A stretch of 64,000 nucleotides of DNA, from contig WPIO01000011.1 in the NCBI GenBank assembly GCA_009760855.2, positions 1,700,001 through 1,764,000 on the forward strand, read 5' to 3'. The position numbers were made by a program, and so were the translations under genes. How positions within the stretch are numbered: the first letter of the stretch is position 1; each line of letters opens with the position of its first letter. The notes under the pieces are model-generated. The model was given only the letters and a program-made list of their open reading frames with translations. It searched no databases and was not told the origin of the DNA. The stretch is from Cristatella mucedo. Taxonomy: Eukaryota > Bryozoa > Phylactolaemata > Cristatellidae. Shown one piece after another: positions 1-12,893 of the stretch.

Positions 1-496
1 TCGGTGAGCGGGCAAAGGAAACGAGCGGAGTGTGTGGGAAGCGGTGGCGGCGGGGGGGGGGGCTGGCCGAGCAATCTCTGGCAGACAAGCCCTTAGCAGC
101 TAGGGGAGCAGCCGGAAGTGAGCGAGTATGCCGCCGCCTCCGAGTCGTCGCGAGCTACCCGCGGACTGCAATTCCAGGCGCGGCAGGACGTTGCCAAGCG
201 AAGCCTGCCCCCCCCCCCCGCGCGCGCACGCGCCGTCAAGAGCTGCCGCGTCCTCCTGGCCTTGCCTTTTGACCATGTCGGCTGAGGGACCGACTAGGCG
301 CGACCTTCGCGGGAGCTAGCCTTGAGCGTATAACCTCGCGGACTTGTAAGCTACGTAATACGTTTCTCGACTAGCGTCGCGTTGCCGACCGTCGGCACTC
401 GAAGAAGTGCGGCGCTAGGAGATTGTACGCATGCGTCAGTTTGCTCGCGGCGACTATACTCGTTACGAAGCGCTGGATTCGCCCAAACTGTCAAAT
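1..496. other. GC-rich flank, no gene recognised
   Basis: CpG-rich sequence with homopolymer G and C runs. Short open frames exist, but none has a recognisable domain or a convincing start and splice context. Confidence 0.4.
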
Positions 497-660
497 ATAT
501 ACATACAAACACACAATACACATACACACAATATTTATATATACATATACATATACATACACATATACATATATATATATATATATATACATATACATGT
601 ATATATGTGTGTGTGTGTGTGTTTGGGTGTGGGTGTGGGTGTGTGTATGTATATGTATAC
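497..660. repeat. Compound CA/TA/GT microsatellite
   Basis: Alternating purine-pyrimidine dinucleotides: CA-rich, then TA-rich, then GT-rich. The block ends right where the MITE-like element begins. Confidence 0.85.
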
Positions 661-667
661 GTACGTA

Positions 668-841
668 CAGTCGACTCCTCTAAAAGAATATCGAATATAA
701 GATTACTCCGCTTATAAGAATAGCAGTTCGCAATCCAGATTTACTCTAGCTATAGTCTCATTCCGCATATGGGGATACTCCGCCTATAAGAATGGCCACC
801 TGCGTATGGCCCGAGCGTATTTTTATCAGCGGAGTCAACTG
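668..841. mobile_element. Pogo/Tigger-like MITE
   Basis: A 174-bp element whose ends form an imperfect inverted repeat: CAGTCGACTCC at the left and, read on the other strand, CAGTTGACTCC at the right. A TA dinucleotide precedes the left end, and TG (a possible decayed TA) follows the right end. CAG-starting termini and TA targets are typical of the Tc1/mariner/pogo superfamily. There is no room for a transposase, so this would be a non-autonomous copy. The subterminal motif CTTATAAGAAT and its variant CCTATAAGAAT occur inside it. Confidence 0.55.
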
Positions 842-879
842 TGTGCGGGTGTCTTTATTTGCGCTTTTGCGTGGTTGTA

Positions 880-1100
880 ATGATAATAATAACAGAGCCC
901 TCGATAAAGCGCCCTCGGAGAACTCCATCTCTTTCTAGGCGCTTTAATTTGCTGCATTTATATTTGCATAAACTTACATTTGTATAAGCACAGTACACGT
1001 TGCTTGTCTCCTTGTCTCTTTGTTATGTCTTCTCTTGCGGGGAGTTGTAAAGCGCCCTCACAGACTCTTGCTTCTCTTAGCGACCTATGCAACAGACCCA
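880..1100 (-). mobile_element. CR1/L2-like LINE 3' tail, one or two degraded copies
   Basis: At 880-955, TAA/ATA microsatellite units are followed by the inverted family tail (GATAAAGCGCCCTC, then a CTCTTTCTAGGCGC arm). A second, more diverged match follows at about 1049-1090. Only the 3' end is present, as expected for 5'-truncated LINEs. Confidence 0.55.
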
Positions 1101-2255
1101 TAATTATTGTTGTTATTGTTATTAAAGTTATAGTTATTACAACCATTTTCTCGCTGCGCTTTGTCCTGTGCGATTCAACTGTCTGTCTGCGCGTTGCGAA
1201 ACTTCGGGTATGACTCACTCAGGGTTCTGGCTGAGATGCTTCTGTATAGCGCGCGTCCCCGAGTCCCGCTTCCGGTCTGTTCTCCTTGCACTTTCGGTGC
1301 TTGCCTGATGCTTCCGGTGCTTGCCTGTGCATGATGATTAATCTGGGGGCCCGCTAGCTGGCAGCACTGGGCACCTTCTCGCGCGCTGTTGCGTGCGCTT
1401 GTCTGGGCGCGCGATACTCACGTACGTTTGCACGCAAGCGCCGCAGGCTAGGAGGCCTGGGCTTCCGTCATTAACACTTGGTAATATCGCTTCTCTGGCA
1501 GCGAGTTGCAAAGCGATTGCAAAGAAATTCACTTCTCTCTCCTACGGCAATATGCAAAGCACGTGCACTTTTTTATCACTATTATTATTATCATCATCAT
1601 TATTATCGCTATTGTGCAGCCTACACTAACGCTGTAGACCCCATAACAAATGCACAAATAGAAAGCGAAAGCTAGAGAGGCGACTAGAAGCAGAATGAAT
1701 GGGATATTCGCTGCTCGCGGGCAATTAATTGCGCCGTCGTTTCGAGCGGCGCCCGTGGCCCGTCCGACGCAGCGCAGCCGCGAGCGAAAGCGACGGCGGA
1801 GCCTCGCGCGGGGCGCCGACGGCCGCGGGCGAGGCTCCGCAAACAAGTGTCCAATTTCCGGCGGCTGCCTTACCCGAAGAAGCGGTTAACAAGCTGTCGA
1901 CAAGCGTCGCTTTGTGTCGAGCACGGGTGGTTGCTTGCATAGCTGCGGCTGCTGCTGCGGCGGCTGCGAAAGCCGGGCAATTGCCGGCGCGGTCAAGATA
2001 ATGAGCTAAGCGCTAGCCCAGCTAGCGTACACTCGCGCCCTTGCGCGCGCGCGCGCGCGCCCGCCCGCCCTACTTACGACAGCAAACAGGCGTCCGCGGG
2101 CTCAATAACAGGACAAAGCTCGCCAGACGACGCTGTCGTCTAGCTTTGCGCAAGCTTTTCGATTTCGTTTCAGTCTTGTTTGCAGCGCGGCCGGAGCGGA
2201 GCGCTCGTAAGAGCGCACCGCTCCGGCGGCTAGTTGCTCGTTAGCTTTCTCGTCT

Positions 2256-2258
<3 letters not shown>
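1101..2258. other. Intergenic; CpG-rich from about 1720
   Basis: No gene recognised. TTA/ATC-rich microsatellite-like runs occur near 1100-1140 and 1575-1610. The part from 1720 to 2250 is CpG-dense and may be an unmethylated island. Confidence 0.35.
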
Positions 2259-3008
<750 letters not shown>

Positions 3009-3769
3009 CAATTTCTCTTTCTCATTATCTTTCACTCTCTTTCTTTTTTAATCAATCTTTTTTCGCTCATTCTTCCTATCTCTCTTTCTCTCATTCTCTC
3101 TTGTGCGCTCTCGCTCCCCGAGCACGCGAAAGTGAGCGCACACGCTCTCTCTTTTTTTCCGTGACCGGTAACTCTTTCCTACGCTTTTACAAGACTTTCG
3201 CTGATTAAGAAGCCGCATACTGAGGAGACTCGTAGGAGATGCGTTGCGTTTCCTCCAAGAAACTGCATGGCTCTGAGCGATTGGTTGCCGCCGCCCCGTC
3301 AGAGTCGACGTTTTGATGAAACTCAAACTCTCCCTGGTTATCGGCAGTATTCGCGGCGTCGCTGCGCTGAGCGAACGAGCAGACAGACGTGTCCCCCGTC
3401 GAAACTCGCGCATGCTTTTAAAATGCCCCCTCTAGGACGCTGCTTCTTTACACGATGCGTAATTAGAGGGTGGAACCTGCTAGGCGAGAGCAGACAGGAG
3501 CGTTCGTTGACGCTGCAAGCGGCATATCCCCAATTCCCGCGTCATCCCTGGCTGGCAGACTGACGGGGTGACTTGTTAGGTAATTGTAATTTTAGGTTTA
3601 CTTTTGGTTGGGGGGCAAGACGGGGTTTTTTTTGTATTGTAAGGTAAATAAGTAAAAATTAATAAAAAAAAAAAAACAAAAAAAATATAAAACAAATAAA
3701 AAATGTAAAAAAAAAAAAAAATAATAAAAAAAAAAAACAAATCGCTGTACCAATCTATTATTTGCGAGT
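3009..3769. other. Intergenic with A-rich block at 3661-3740
   Basis: No gene recognised. A/T-rich sequence at 3640-3740 consists of oligo-A runs broken by C or T and may be the relic of a retroposed poly(A) tail. Confidence 0.35.
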
Positions 3770-4235
3770 CCACTCATACCGTCGTGGCATGCAAATACGC
3801 TTAGTGGCAGCATGCACAGTGTCAGCACCCGTAAGCACACAGTGGACGGATCGCGTGGACCCACTAATGCTGTGATAAATAGATGCGTTTTAGCTTCTTT
3901 TTAAATGTCGTCAAGTCAGGGGATGTCGTGACGTCACTCGGGAGTGAGTGCCCGGCTTTGGGAGCATGCGAACTAAAGGCTCGATCTCCAAAGAATTTGG
4001 GGTTCATACCAGACGTACGTAAACGATTTGATTAAGAAAATCGAGTGGCACTATGCTTAGCCGGATGGGGAAGTTGGTCTGAGATGCAGTCTGTTGGCTA
4101 CCGAATACGTACCGAAAGCCGCTTAGGCTGTGAGTGGGCTATACAAAACTCTCCTGCGTAACACCCACATGGTCTTTGTGGCCTTGCAGAGTTACTGACG
4201 GAAATGCTTTACGTTACATTACTTTACATTGCATA
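3770..4235 (-). mobile_element. CR1/L2-like LINE fragment (3' untranslated part and end of RT frame)
   Basis: On the minus strand it matches the 3' third of the longer copy at 27840-29012. Shared blocks include the GCATGCACAGTGTCAGCA region and the reverse complement of the stretch encoding FGDRAFSS. The frame is broken by substitutions and indels, so this is a dead copy. Confidence 0.75.
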
Positions 4236-4254
4236 AGCTGGAGCCAGAGAATAA

Positions 4255-4390
4255 AGGGACCTGGTTTGGTCCAGCGGTTAAGGTGCTCGCCCGACCAATA
4301 TCTGGTCGCGGGCTCGAGCTCCGACGCATATGTGAAGCGCCTGAATAGAGATTAAGCTCTCTTGGGGCGCTATACAGATGAATATATATA
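4255..4390 (+). mobile_element. tRNA-derived SINE with LINE-type tail
   Basis: The 5' part carries pol III internal promoter boxes: an A-box-like TGGTCCAGCGG at 4267-4277 and a B-box-like GGCTCGAGCTC at 4311-4321. The 3' part, AGCGCCTGAATAGAGATTAAGC followed by TCTCTTGGGGCGCT, folds like the LINE tail in this window. It ends in an AT-rich microsatellite. Close relatives lie at 20120, 24627, 43963 and 51637. Confidence 0.8.
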
Positions 4391-4430
4391 TATATATATT
4401 CATCTGTATAGCGCCCCAAGAGAACTTAAT
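4351..4430. repeat. 80-bp near-perfect palindrome
   Basis: Two 40-bp arms meet without a spacer at 4390/4391 and pair with one mismatch (ATTAAGC against ATTAAGT). Both arms are the SINE tail, so two tails face each other across an AT repeat. Confidence 0.9.
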
Positions 4431-4453
4431 ATATATATATATATATATATATA

Positions 4454-4702
4454 ATGAATATATACCTAAAAGTGTGTGCGACAGTGACCTTGAAGTCGAT
4501 ACGATGCTTGACTGATAGCCAGTGCAGGTCGGCGAGAAGTGGTGCGATGTGGCAACTGCGACGCTCACGACGGAAAAGCCTAGCTGCAGAGTTTTGCACC
4601 AACTGTAAGCGCCCGATTGCACTCGCAGGTAGACAAGCAAGCAATGAGTTGCAGCCGCCGGAACAGGATGTTGTTACGAACGCGGTACGTGTGGCTTCCA
4701 CG
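4454..4702 (-). mobile_element. CR1/L2-like LINE fragment, C-terminal RT region
   Basis: The minus strand encodes a broken version of the family's C-terminal segment, including LQLVQNSAARLFRRERRSC followed by HIAPLLADLHWL. It is shared with the copy at 28380-28500. It lacks the catalytic RT core. Confidence 0.8.
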
Positions 4703-5595
4703 TCCGGTCCGGACTAGGCCGCAAATACTAACAGTAATACACTCGCTATAGCGCTCTCGGAGAACTCAATCTCAAACTCAAGAGCCAATAATAGCTAGCC
4801 GCCACAATTTGGATGCTTTAGTACGCGCTGCCGTTACAATGTCGCGAATGCATCAATTTAGATGTGGCATCTCTGTCAACGCAAGCCCAAACTGTAGCAA
4901 TGGTATGTAGCTGAAACCAGGAAGGCCGGTAGACCAGCGGCTCCACCAATTGACGGACCGCGAAGTTGTGGTGTTATTATGGCCTCCCGTTTATAAATAG
5001 CCCTCCTTGCTTCCTTATTTATGGCTCTCGCTCGCTCGCTCGCCGGCGGACTCGGCGCGCCGCCGCCTGGGTAAACGCCGAGACTGCAAGTCGGTAGTAG
5101 TCGGACCGCCGCGTCACGCGGAACGCCGAAGTTTAATTAATGCAGCGCTCAGCTCAAGACGAGGAACGCAGCGCCCCGCCGCATCGCTCCGTCGCCACGG
5201 CGCTTCCGCCGTAGCGACGGAGCGCATCCGGCGCGCGGCGCTAGCGCGCCGCGTGCCGGAAGCTCCCGCTGGCCCGAAAGAAAGAAAGGGAAGCGGCGAC
5301 CGGCTCTGCGGCGCGGCCGCGCCAGCGCGGCCGCCCGCACGCGCCAGAGCGGCGGCGGCGGCGGCCGCCCCCGCCGCCGCGGCAGAATGAGCGGCGGCGG
5401 CGGTGGCCACCGAGCTGTTGTTTGGCTACTCGGCTAATGAAGCTCGGCCGCCCGTTGCGGCGCTTCCTTTAATCGGCCTATTGATCGGCCTAACTGATGG
5501 ACCGCTGACAAGTTGACATTGCAGTGACAACAAACAAGCCGATTCACGCGGCGGGCACGCAGCAGGCAGTCCCGTACGCAGAGACTGCACTCGGC
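4703..5595. other. Intergenic leading into CpG-rich block
   Basis: No coding feature recognised. The GC content rises sharply from about 5020, after a TATA-like motif at 4992-5000. Confidence 0.35.
4992..5000 (+). promoter_or_regulatory. Possible TATA box
   Basis: TATAAATAG lies about 30 bp upstream of a CpG-rich segment beginning near 5020. It could be a plus-strand core promoter, but no transcript evidence or linked coding exon is visible. Confidence 0.3.
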
Positions 5596-5718
<123 letters not shown>

Positions 5719-5952
5719 TTCTCGCCAGAGACCCGCGCGACGGCTAGCCACCCGCACCCGCGGCCAGAGAGCCGCCTTCCTTCCGACATCCTTCCCTCCG
5801 TCGAGCTACTTTCCTTCCGCCGCCCCGCTGCGGTCGAGGGCACGGGGCGGCGCCGGGGCAGAGCCAGGGTGTCGTGCCGGCTCCTCGTCGCGGATAGCTT
5901 TGCTCGGGGATTTCTGCTGGCAAGTTTCCTCTCACCCTTTTCACTCCGTCTC

Positions 5953-6672
<720 letters not shown>

Positions 6673-6673
<1 letters not shown>

Positions 6674-8682
6674 GCCGCCGCGCGCCCATCTCGCACTCGC
6701 CTTCTCGGCAGCTCGACCCCCCGCTGCGCGCGCGCCGTAGGCGGCGAGGAGACGCGCGCGCCCGCCGACGGCGTCGTCGTCGTCGTAGGTTTTCCGTCGA
6801 CAGCTCAGCGCCGCGGGCGTGCGAAAGGATCGTCAGCCGCGGCAGCGCGCGCGCGCTGCGACGACAGAGGATTGGAAGGCCGCCGCCGGATCGCCGCATT
6901 CGCTTGCCGCCGCCGCCTCCGCCGCCGCCGACGACGAGGAGCCGGGCGAGCGAGCGACTGGCGCTTGAAGGCTTCGTCTGCTCTGCTGCTGCTCTGCTGC
7001 TCGGCTCCGGCTGCGAAACCGCTGCGAAAGCTACCGCGCCTGCCCGCGTGCGAGCGTGCGAACGTGCGCGCGCACGCGGGCAGCTGACTTGTCGTTCTCT
7101 CCGCTACCGCTGCTCGGATATTGACAGCGCCGAGTCCGGCGCAGCGGCGGAGCGAGGGCCTCGCGGCGCCGTCGGTTCCGCGGCTGCCGCGGCGGCCGCT
7201 TCCTGGCCGCCCGTCGCAGTCCGGCCGGCCGGCAACGCACCGCGCCCGCGTCGCCCTTGCCGCCGTCATCGCTCGGCCTAGAGGCTGCTCTCTTTGGGTA
7301 AGCGTCGGTCGTTTTGGGTCGAGCTAAAACCGGCGTAGCCGGAAAGATGCCGTCGGGTAAGGAGCGTGAGTCGTCATCTGCCCCCGCCCCGCCCCCCCCC
7401 GTCACCTTCCCGCCCCGCCTCAAACTTCCCTCCGTCGAACGAACCTCGCCCTCAGCGCTCGCCTTGAGGCGTGCGTGCGTGCGGGCGCGACGCCCCTTGC
7501 GTGGCGGCGGGGGAGTGCGTGCGCGCGAGCTTCGCACCGCAGCGCGGTGCACCTTTTGTCTTCCCTGCAGCGGAGCCCCTTGTTCATTTGAATGCCCAGT
7601 GAATGGCCGCCCATTAGCGCACTATCCGGCGAGGCAGGGCGGCGAGTGCGAGCGTACACACGGGCAATTGTCGCGCGGTGCAATGCGCGCCGAAAGCTCC
7701 ATTATCGCGCCAGTTGTGCTTGGGACAAAAATTTGTGTTTTTACTCTTGTTGTTCGAACAGTGTGTGCGCAGCCCCGCGGCGCAACCCCGCCCCCTCGCT
7801 CGCTCGCTCCTCGGGGCGCGCGGAGGAGCGGCGGCGGGGGGGGGGGGAGAGGGGAGGGCGAGTGTAGGCAGGCCTCTTGTCTGACTAAGCCGGTGAGCAG
7901 GTGAGCGCGAGGGGGCCGCGGCGGCTCTCTTTGTCGACGGTCACTGAATAGCGAAGCGCCACAATGAGCCCGGTGCGCTGCATCGCTCGCCGCGCGCGCG
8001 CAGGTGTGCGAGCGGCTGCGGATTCCGGTACGTTGTTGGGACCACGTGATCGAAGCGGCCCAATAGGATCGGCGGCCGTCGCCGCACCGGCACCCTTCGA
8101 CCCCTCCCACCCAACCACCGTCCGCAGGCTTCTAATGAGCGTCGCGGGGTGGGCGAGAGCGGACGGTCATTTAGCGTAGCTGTCAAAATACGAATCCTTT
8201 CGCGAGTGGCTGGCCGACTGAGCGCCGCCCCGTTGACAGGCGGCATTTTTCGAGCCGCGACGGAGCTTAGCTAAGTCAGGAGCCCGAGGAGAGCACCTGA
8301 CACCTGGCGGCGGAGCGGAGCTGCAGCTGCCAGCAGCAGCAGCGGCGGCAGCGGCAGCCGCCGCGTATGGCCAGCGGCCAGCTGGAGGCAGTGCGTGCTC
8401 GGTGCGAGCCACGCTAGGAGCTCGTGCGGCGCGGACCGCGTACTGAGCATCGGGAGTGCGGCCTGCCAGCAGCAACCGCGGCGGCGGCGCCAGTAGGACA
8501 ACGTCGGGACCTTTCTGAGAGGTGAGTGCGCCGCGCCGCGCCGCTTTGCCAAGTCAGGCGAGCTCGCGGCGGCGGGCGGACAGGCGAGCGCTGGGTCGCG
8601 CGCTCAAAGATCGGGCGAGCGAGAGTGGGACGATCGTGCCGAGGCAGGCGCGCGCACTCGCTAGAGAAAGAGAGGGGGGAGA
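6673..8682. other. CpG island, possible 5' untranslated exons
   Basis: Very CpG-dense sequence without an identifiable protein. It holds plus-strand donor-like sites, the best being GAGAG/GTGAGT at 8521/8522 and GCAG/GTGAGC near 7901. It could be the promoter and non-coding first exon of a plus-strand gene such as the receptor starting at 15144. That link is inference from position only. Confidence 0.35.
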
Positions 8683-8683
8683 G

Positions 8684-8727
<44 letters not shown>

Positions 8728-8774
8728 TATATATATAGAGGTGGAGAGAGGTGAGGTGGAGAGAGGGGATAGAA

Positions 8775-8830
<56 letters not shown>

Positions 8831-8832
8831 AA
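8683..8832. repeat. (GA)n tract with short TA run
   Basis: GA dinucleotides interrupted by a (TA)5-like run at 8725-8738. Note the opposite strand bias from the CT tracts upstream. Confidence 0.9.
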
Positions 8833-11703
8833 GGTTAGATGGCTGGGCAGAGGGGCGGCGGCGGCGACGGCGGGAAATGCGCTCTCGCAGCCCGAGAGAG
8901 TGAATCTGTGCGGATCTCGAGCCTGAAAAGCAGCTTCGGGCCGCTGGAGCTGCGGTCCGAAGCTGCTGCGACCGCCCGCTCGGCGCATTCCTCTCGGGTG
9001 ACTGCTCGACTGCCGGGACTCGGTCCGAGCGAACGGGCCTTCAGGCCGGCAGCCGCCGCGTCCGGAAGCTCGCGAGCTGGCGTCGCGCTAGCGCAAGACT
9101 CCCCGCGCCCCGCCCGTCATACTCCGTCTGTCCGCCGCGGCCGCCGCCGCCGTGTGTGCCACTCGGCTAGTCAGCCGCGACCGACTCGACTGCCACGCGG
9201 CTGCAGCTTTAAGCGTCCGCCACGCGGCTGCAGCTTGAAACGCGGCGGCGGCGGCGGAAAGAAATCGCGCTCGTGTAACGGTCGTCGTTATCTTCCATGG
9301 TCACGGACGACTGGTTCGGGTGTGTGGGGCGTACGTGCGCGTACGGCGACGGCCGGCGACTCGGCGGCTCCAAACTGTCGCGGCTCCCGACTTGTCATCA
9401 GTCATCCGGCTCGGAGGACTGATGACAAGATTAATTGAGTGCGAAGCACGCCTCCGGCGGCGGCTCCTGGCCCTAGCAGTCCCTCCACCACCGCCCGCCC
9501 GCCGCCGCCACACCCCGCCCTGCATCTACCTTCGCAGCTCGCTGCAAAGGGGAAGGGCGTGGGCCGCTTTCCCGTCGTCGCCGGACACCTCCCTCCGCTC
9601 CTGCTGCTTGTCGCCCCGCTGCCAGGCGTGTCGGCGGGCGACGCGCCGGTCGGCGGGCGACGCCCCGGTCGGCGGCGACGCGCCGGTCGGCGGCGACGCG
9701 CCGGTCGGCGGCGACGCGCCGGTCGGCGGCGACGGCAGGCGACGCGCCGGCCAGCGGTCGGCGGCGACGGCGGCGGGTGACGCACCGGTCGGCGGCCGCT
9801 TCGCCAGAGTGCGACGCGACGCGAGACGCTGCAGAGCTGCCGGCTCCCGATTTTTCCCGAGCTCCGCTCCCCCGTCCCGCCTTCGTGTTTAGCCGTCGCT
9901 CGGGCGGCGGCTGTGGTGTGCTGCCGCGCTGGGCACCGAGCAGTGCCCCCTGTACGACGGCAGCCGTACGCCGAGAGTCCCTCCGGCTCGCTCGCTCGCT
10001 GTACGAGAGCTCGCGCGCGAGCCGGCGTTTCGGCCGACGGCGCCCACCGCCGTCTGAAGCGCAACACTCGAGCCGCGGATAGAGGCTGTCGCTGGGCGCG
10101 AAGAGATCCCTACAGGATTTTCGCCTACGAACCGCCGGGCAATTGGCCGGACGATGGCGCGCTGCGGGGGGGGGAGGGCGGCGGCGGCGGCGGAGGGGAA
10201 GGGAACTGACGCCACTAACTGCTTCGGGCGGGCGAGCGCCCGTCGGTCGGGCTAGCGTGACTCGCGCGCGGCGGCTGCGGCGCTGCGGTACGATTCTTCG
10301 CAGGCCGAGCGCTCTGTTTTCCCGCGGCCGCTGCCGCCTGCGACCGAGACCGTTTGAGGTCTCTCGCAGCTAAATCAGTAGGAAATGGGCGGCGGCTGCC
10401 TAAACGAGTGTTCCGGCCGCCGGCGAGATTAACCTTAAATGCTCGCTGTCGTGGGCGACATTGTCTCGTTCAAATTTATTGCAAATTTATTCCAAATTTA
10501 CTGCTCTGCCGAGCGGCCGCCGCTGCTGCTTCGAGCTGCTGCAGCACCGTCGCTCACGTGCCGCCTGCAGAGGACGTCGCTCACGCGCCGCCTGCAACGG
10601 CTCGAGTCCGCTAGCCTCCGCCCCCCTCATCGCCTCCCCCTCCTCCACCTCATTCTCATCCGCCTCTGCGCTCGGCTCGAAAGCGCCGCGGTTTCGCGTT
10701 CGGTCAGCGCTGCTGGGTCTGCCGTCGCTAGTTCTTGCGGGTTTCTCGCGACTGCTGTCGTCTGCTGCTCCTTCAGCTGACCGAGATGACGCCTCCTGAG
10801 TTAGCGCCCCGTGGGCGGCCCGACGAGTCGAGTCGCAGGCCGATCGCCGGCGTGGCAGCCCGATGGCGGCAGCCCGGGTTACCGAGTTTCCGCAAGTGGT
10901 CGCAATTAATTATTAATCTTGTGAACAGCTGCTCTAAAAAAATATAGCGTTTTGAAGTCGAAAACGCCATTGACTTGATTCAGGGGCAGCACCGTCAGAA
11001 TCACGTCGAAGCAATCTGAAGAACTATGTGCGAAAGAGCTCAATGAAAGGATGCACACTATGGTTGGCTATAATGGCGATATAAAAGATGTTAGCAATGA
11101 TGTTCTTAACAACGCAATGGAACTGGTTCTTGGAAACATTTTCCGGCTGCTCCGGGCGAGCAGATACGCTCTGGGGGACGCCCGAAAAAAGGCACCGGCG
11201 GTTGTCCCAAATTCAATGTCATCAATCTTAAGCTATTTTTCGAAAAAATAGGTTCAATTTTCATGATTGAGTCCTGGATCGTTGCACTGGATCTGGTCAG
11301 TCGCTTCGCACTAGTGCAATACAAATCGTCGTTTCCGAAATCGCAATCTTCCTGCTGACGAATAGAGCTCAACGAGCCCGACATTTTTTAGCCTTTTTGC
11401 ATACAATGTGGACAATGTGATTACCGCCATCCTGCTCATATGCCGCCGATCGCCGGCAGCACGTGCAGATGAGTCCGGCTGCGGCAGCACTCACGCCCGC
11501 GACCTCAAGCTGGTGAGTGTTATGGGGGGGGGGCGGGTGTGGGAGCTGCGGCGATAGACGGGCCGGACGCTCGCGTCTCCCTCGTCGGTGGCTTCTTCCG
11601 TTGCCGAGCATTCGCTGTAAGCTGCCGTTGTATCGCTCTCAGGCCCGCGAGCAGTGTTCAAAGCAAGGCGGCGCTATGTGCTTCGCCGTTCTCTGCGACC
11701 GAC
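8833..11703. other. CpG-rich region, no gene recognised
   Basis: The GC-rich part extends to about 10900, with local duplications such as CCACGCGGCTGCAGCTT repeated near 9195 and 9220. From 10900 to 11480 the sequence is more balanced. Small open frames occur, but none shows a family motif. Confidence 0.35.
9639..9795. repeat. 18-bp minisatellite
   Basis: Head-to-tail units of GGCGACGCGCCGGTCGGC; the central four are near-identical and the outer ones are degenerate. The unit length is a multiple of three and reads as GDAPVG in one frame. I do not treat that as coding. Confidence 0.85.
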
Positions 11704-12056
11704 TCCTTCCCCGGACGCTCCTCCGGAAGCTCCTTCCCCGGAAGCTCCTCCGGAAGCTCCTTCCCCGGAAGCTCCTTCCCCGGAAGCTCCTTCTCCGGAA
11801 GCTCCTTCTCCGGAAGCTCCTTCCCCGGAAGCTCCTTCTCCGGAAGCTCCTTCCCCGGAAGCTCCTTCCCCGGAAGCTCCTTCTCCGGAAGCTCCTCCGG
11901 AAGCTCCTTCTCCGGAAGCTCCTTCCCCGGAAGCTCCTTCTCCGGAAGCTCCTTCCCCGGAAGCTCCTTCCCCGGAAGCTCCTTCCCCGGAAGCTCCTTC
12001 TCCGAAAGCTCCTTCTCCGGAAGCTCCTTCCCCGGAAGCTCCTTCTCCGGAAGCTG
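11704..12056. repeat. 15-bp minisatellite, about 23 units
   Basis: Units of CTCCTTCCCCGGAAG with a CTCCTTCTCCGGAAG variant and some 12-bp short units. Because the unit is 15 bp and stop-free, several frames on both strands stay open, reading for example as EAPSP repeats on plus and EGASG repeats on minus. The open frames follow from the repeat and are not evidence of a gene. Confidence 0.9.
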
Positions 12057-12893
12057 CAGGGCGGAAGCTCAGCCTACGGCCGATGCCTCTCCCCCTGACA
12101 GGCGGGCTGGGCGCCGAGCGCTGGCGATCGCGATGGAACAAGTACGATTCATTGAACGCCGCCACTGCTGCCGCAGCTGCTGCTGCCGGTCCGCTCGCGC
12201 ACCTGACCGCTGGGGGCCAGGGAGCCGCGAGGCGAGTTTATCGCGCCAGCGAGCGTGCCGTCCTCGGCTCCAACCCCCCCCCCCGCCGCCGCCGCCGCCA
12301 CCCACAGCGCTCCCCTCCCCGCCGCCGCCACCCACAGCGCTCCCCCCCCCCGCACCGTGCCCCGGCAGCCGCCCTAGCTATCGCTGGGGCTGTCGTCCTG
12401 CGCCAGGCCGTCGCACGGCCGCTGGGCCGGCGGGCGGGCGGGGCGTGTGTGCTGAGAAAACACGGGTCGTTCTGCTGCTCCGGGACGAAATGGCTTCACT
12501 GAGTGCATCCATTGTTGGTCGGGTGACGGAGTAAGCACCGGAGCGCCCCCGGTCTCTTTTGTGAGCCATTGTCGTAAATAGACCAAATGGTGTGGAAAAT
12601 TGGCTTTAAAAATGCTCAGCAGGGCCGCAGCAAGCCGAAAGGCTGCGGCCGGCCAGCGCACCCGCAGCGCACCGGCAGCCAGCGGTCGCCCGAGGGACTG
12701 CGCAGAGCAGCGCGTCCGGCCCCGACGGTGGCCGGGCAGCCGTAAACAGCCGCCGCAGCGGCGCTCAGTTGCAGCGCAGCCGCAACCGATCGCCTCTCCG
12801 TCCGCGCGCGCGTGCAGAGCGGGAAAGTCGACGGCGGCGAAGTCGACAGGACGTCGAGGCGGCGGCGACGACGACGACGTTCGCTCCGCCGCG
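12057..12893. other. GC-rich flank upstream of a possible first exon
   Basis: Contains C runs at 12270-12290 and 12340-12355 and a short less GC-rich patch at 12480-12610. No coding motif recognised. Confidence 0.3.

Noticed and set aside
4255-4325. tRNA gene call for SINE heads
   Set aside because: A and B boxes are present, but the stems do not form a cloverleaf and the LINE-type tail follows directly.
11539-12534. Long open frames over the 15-bp repeat
   Set aside because: Several frames on both strands are open for the same trivial reason.
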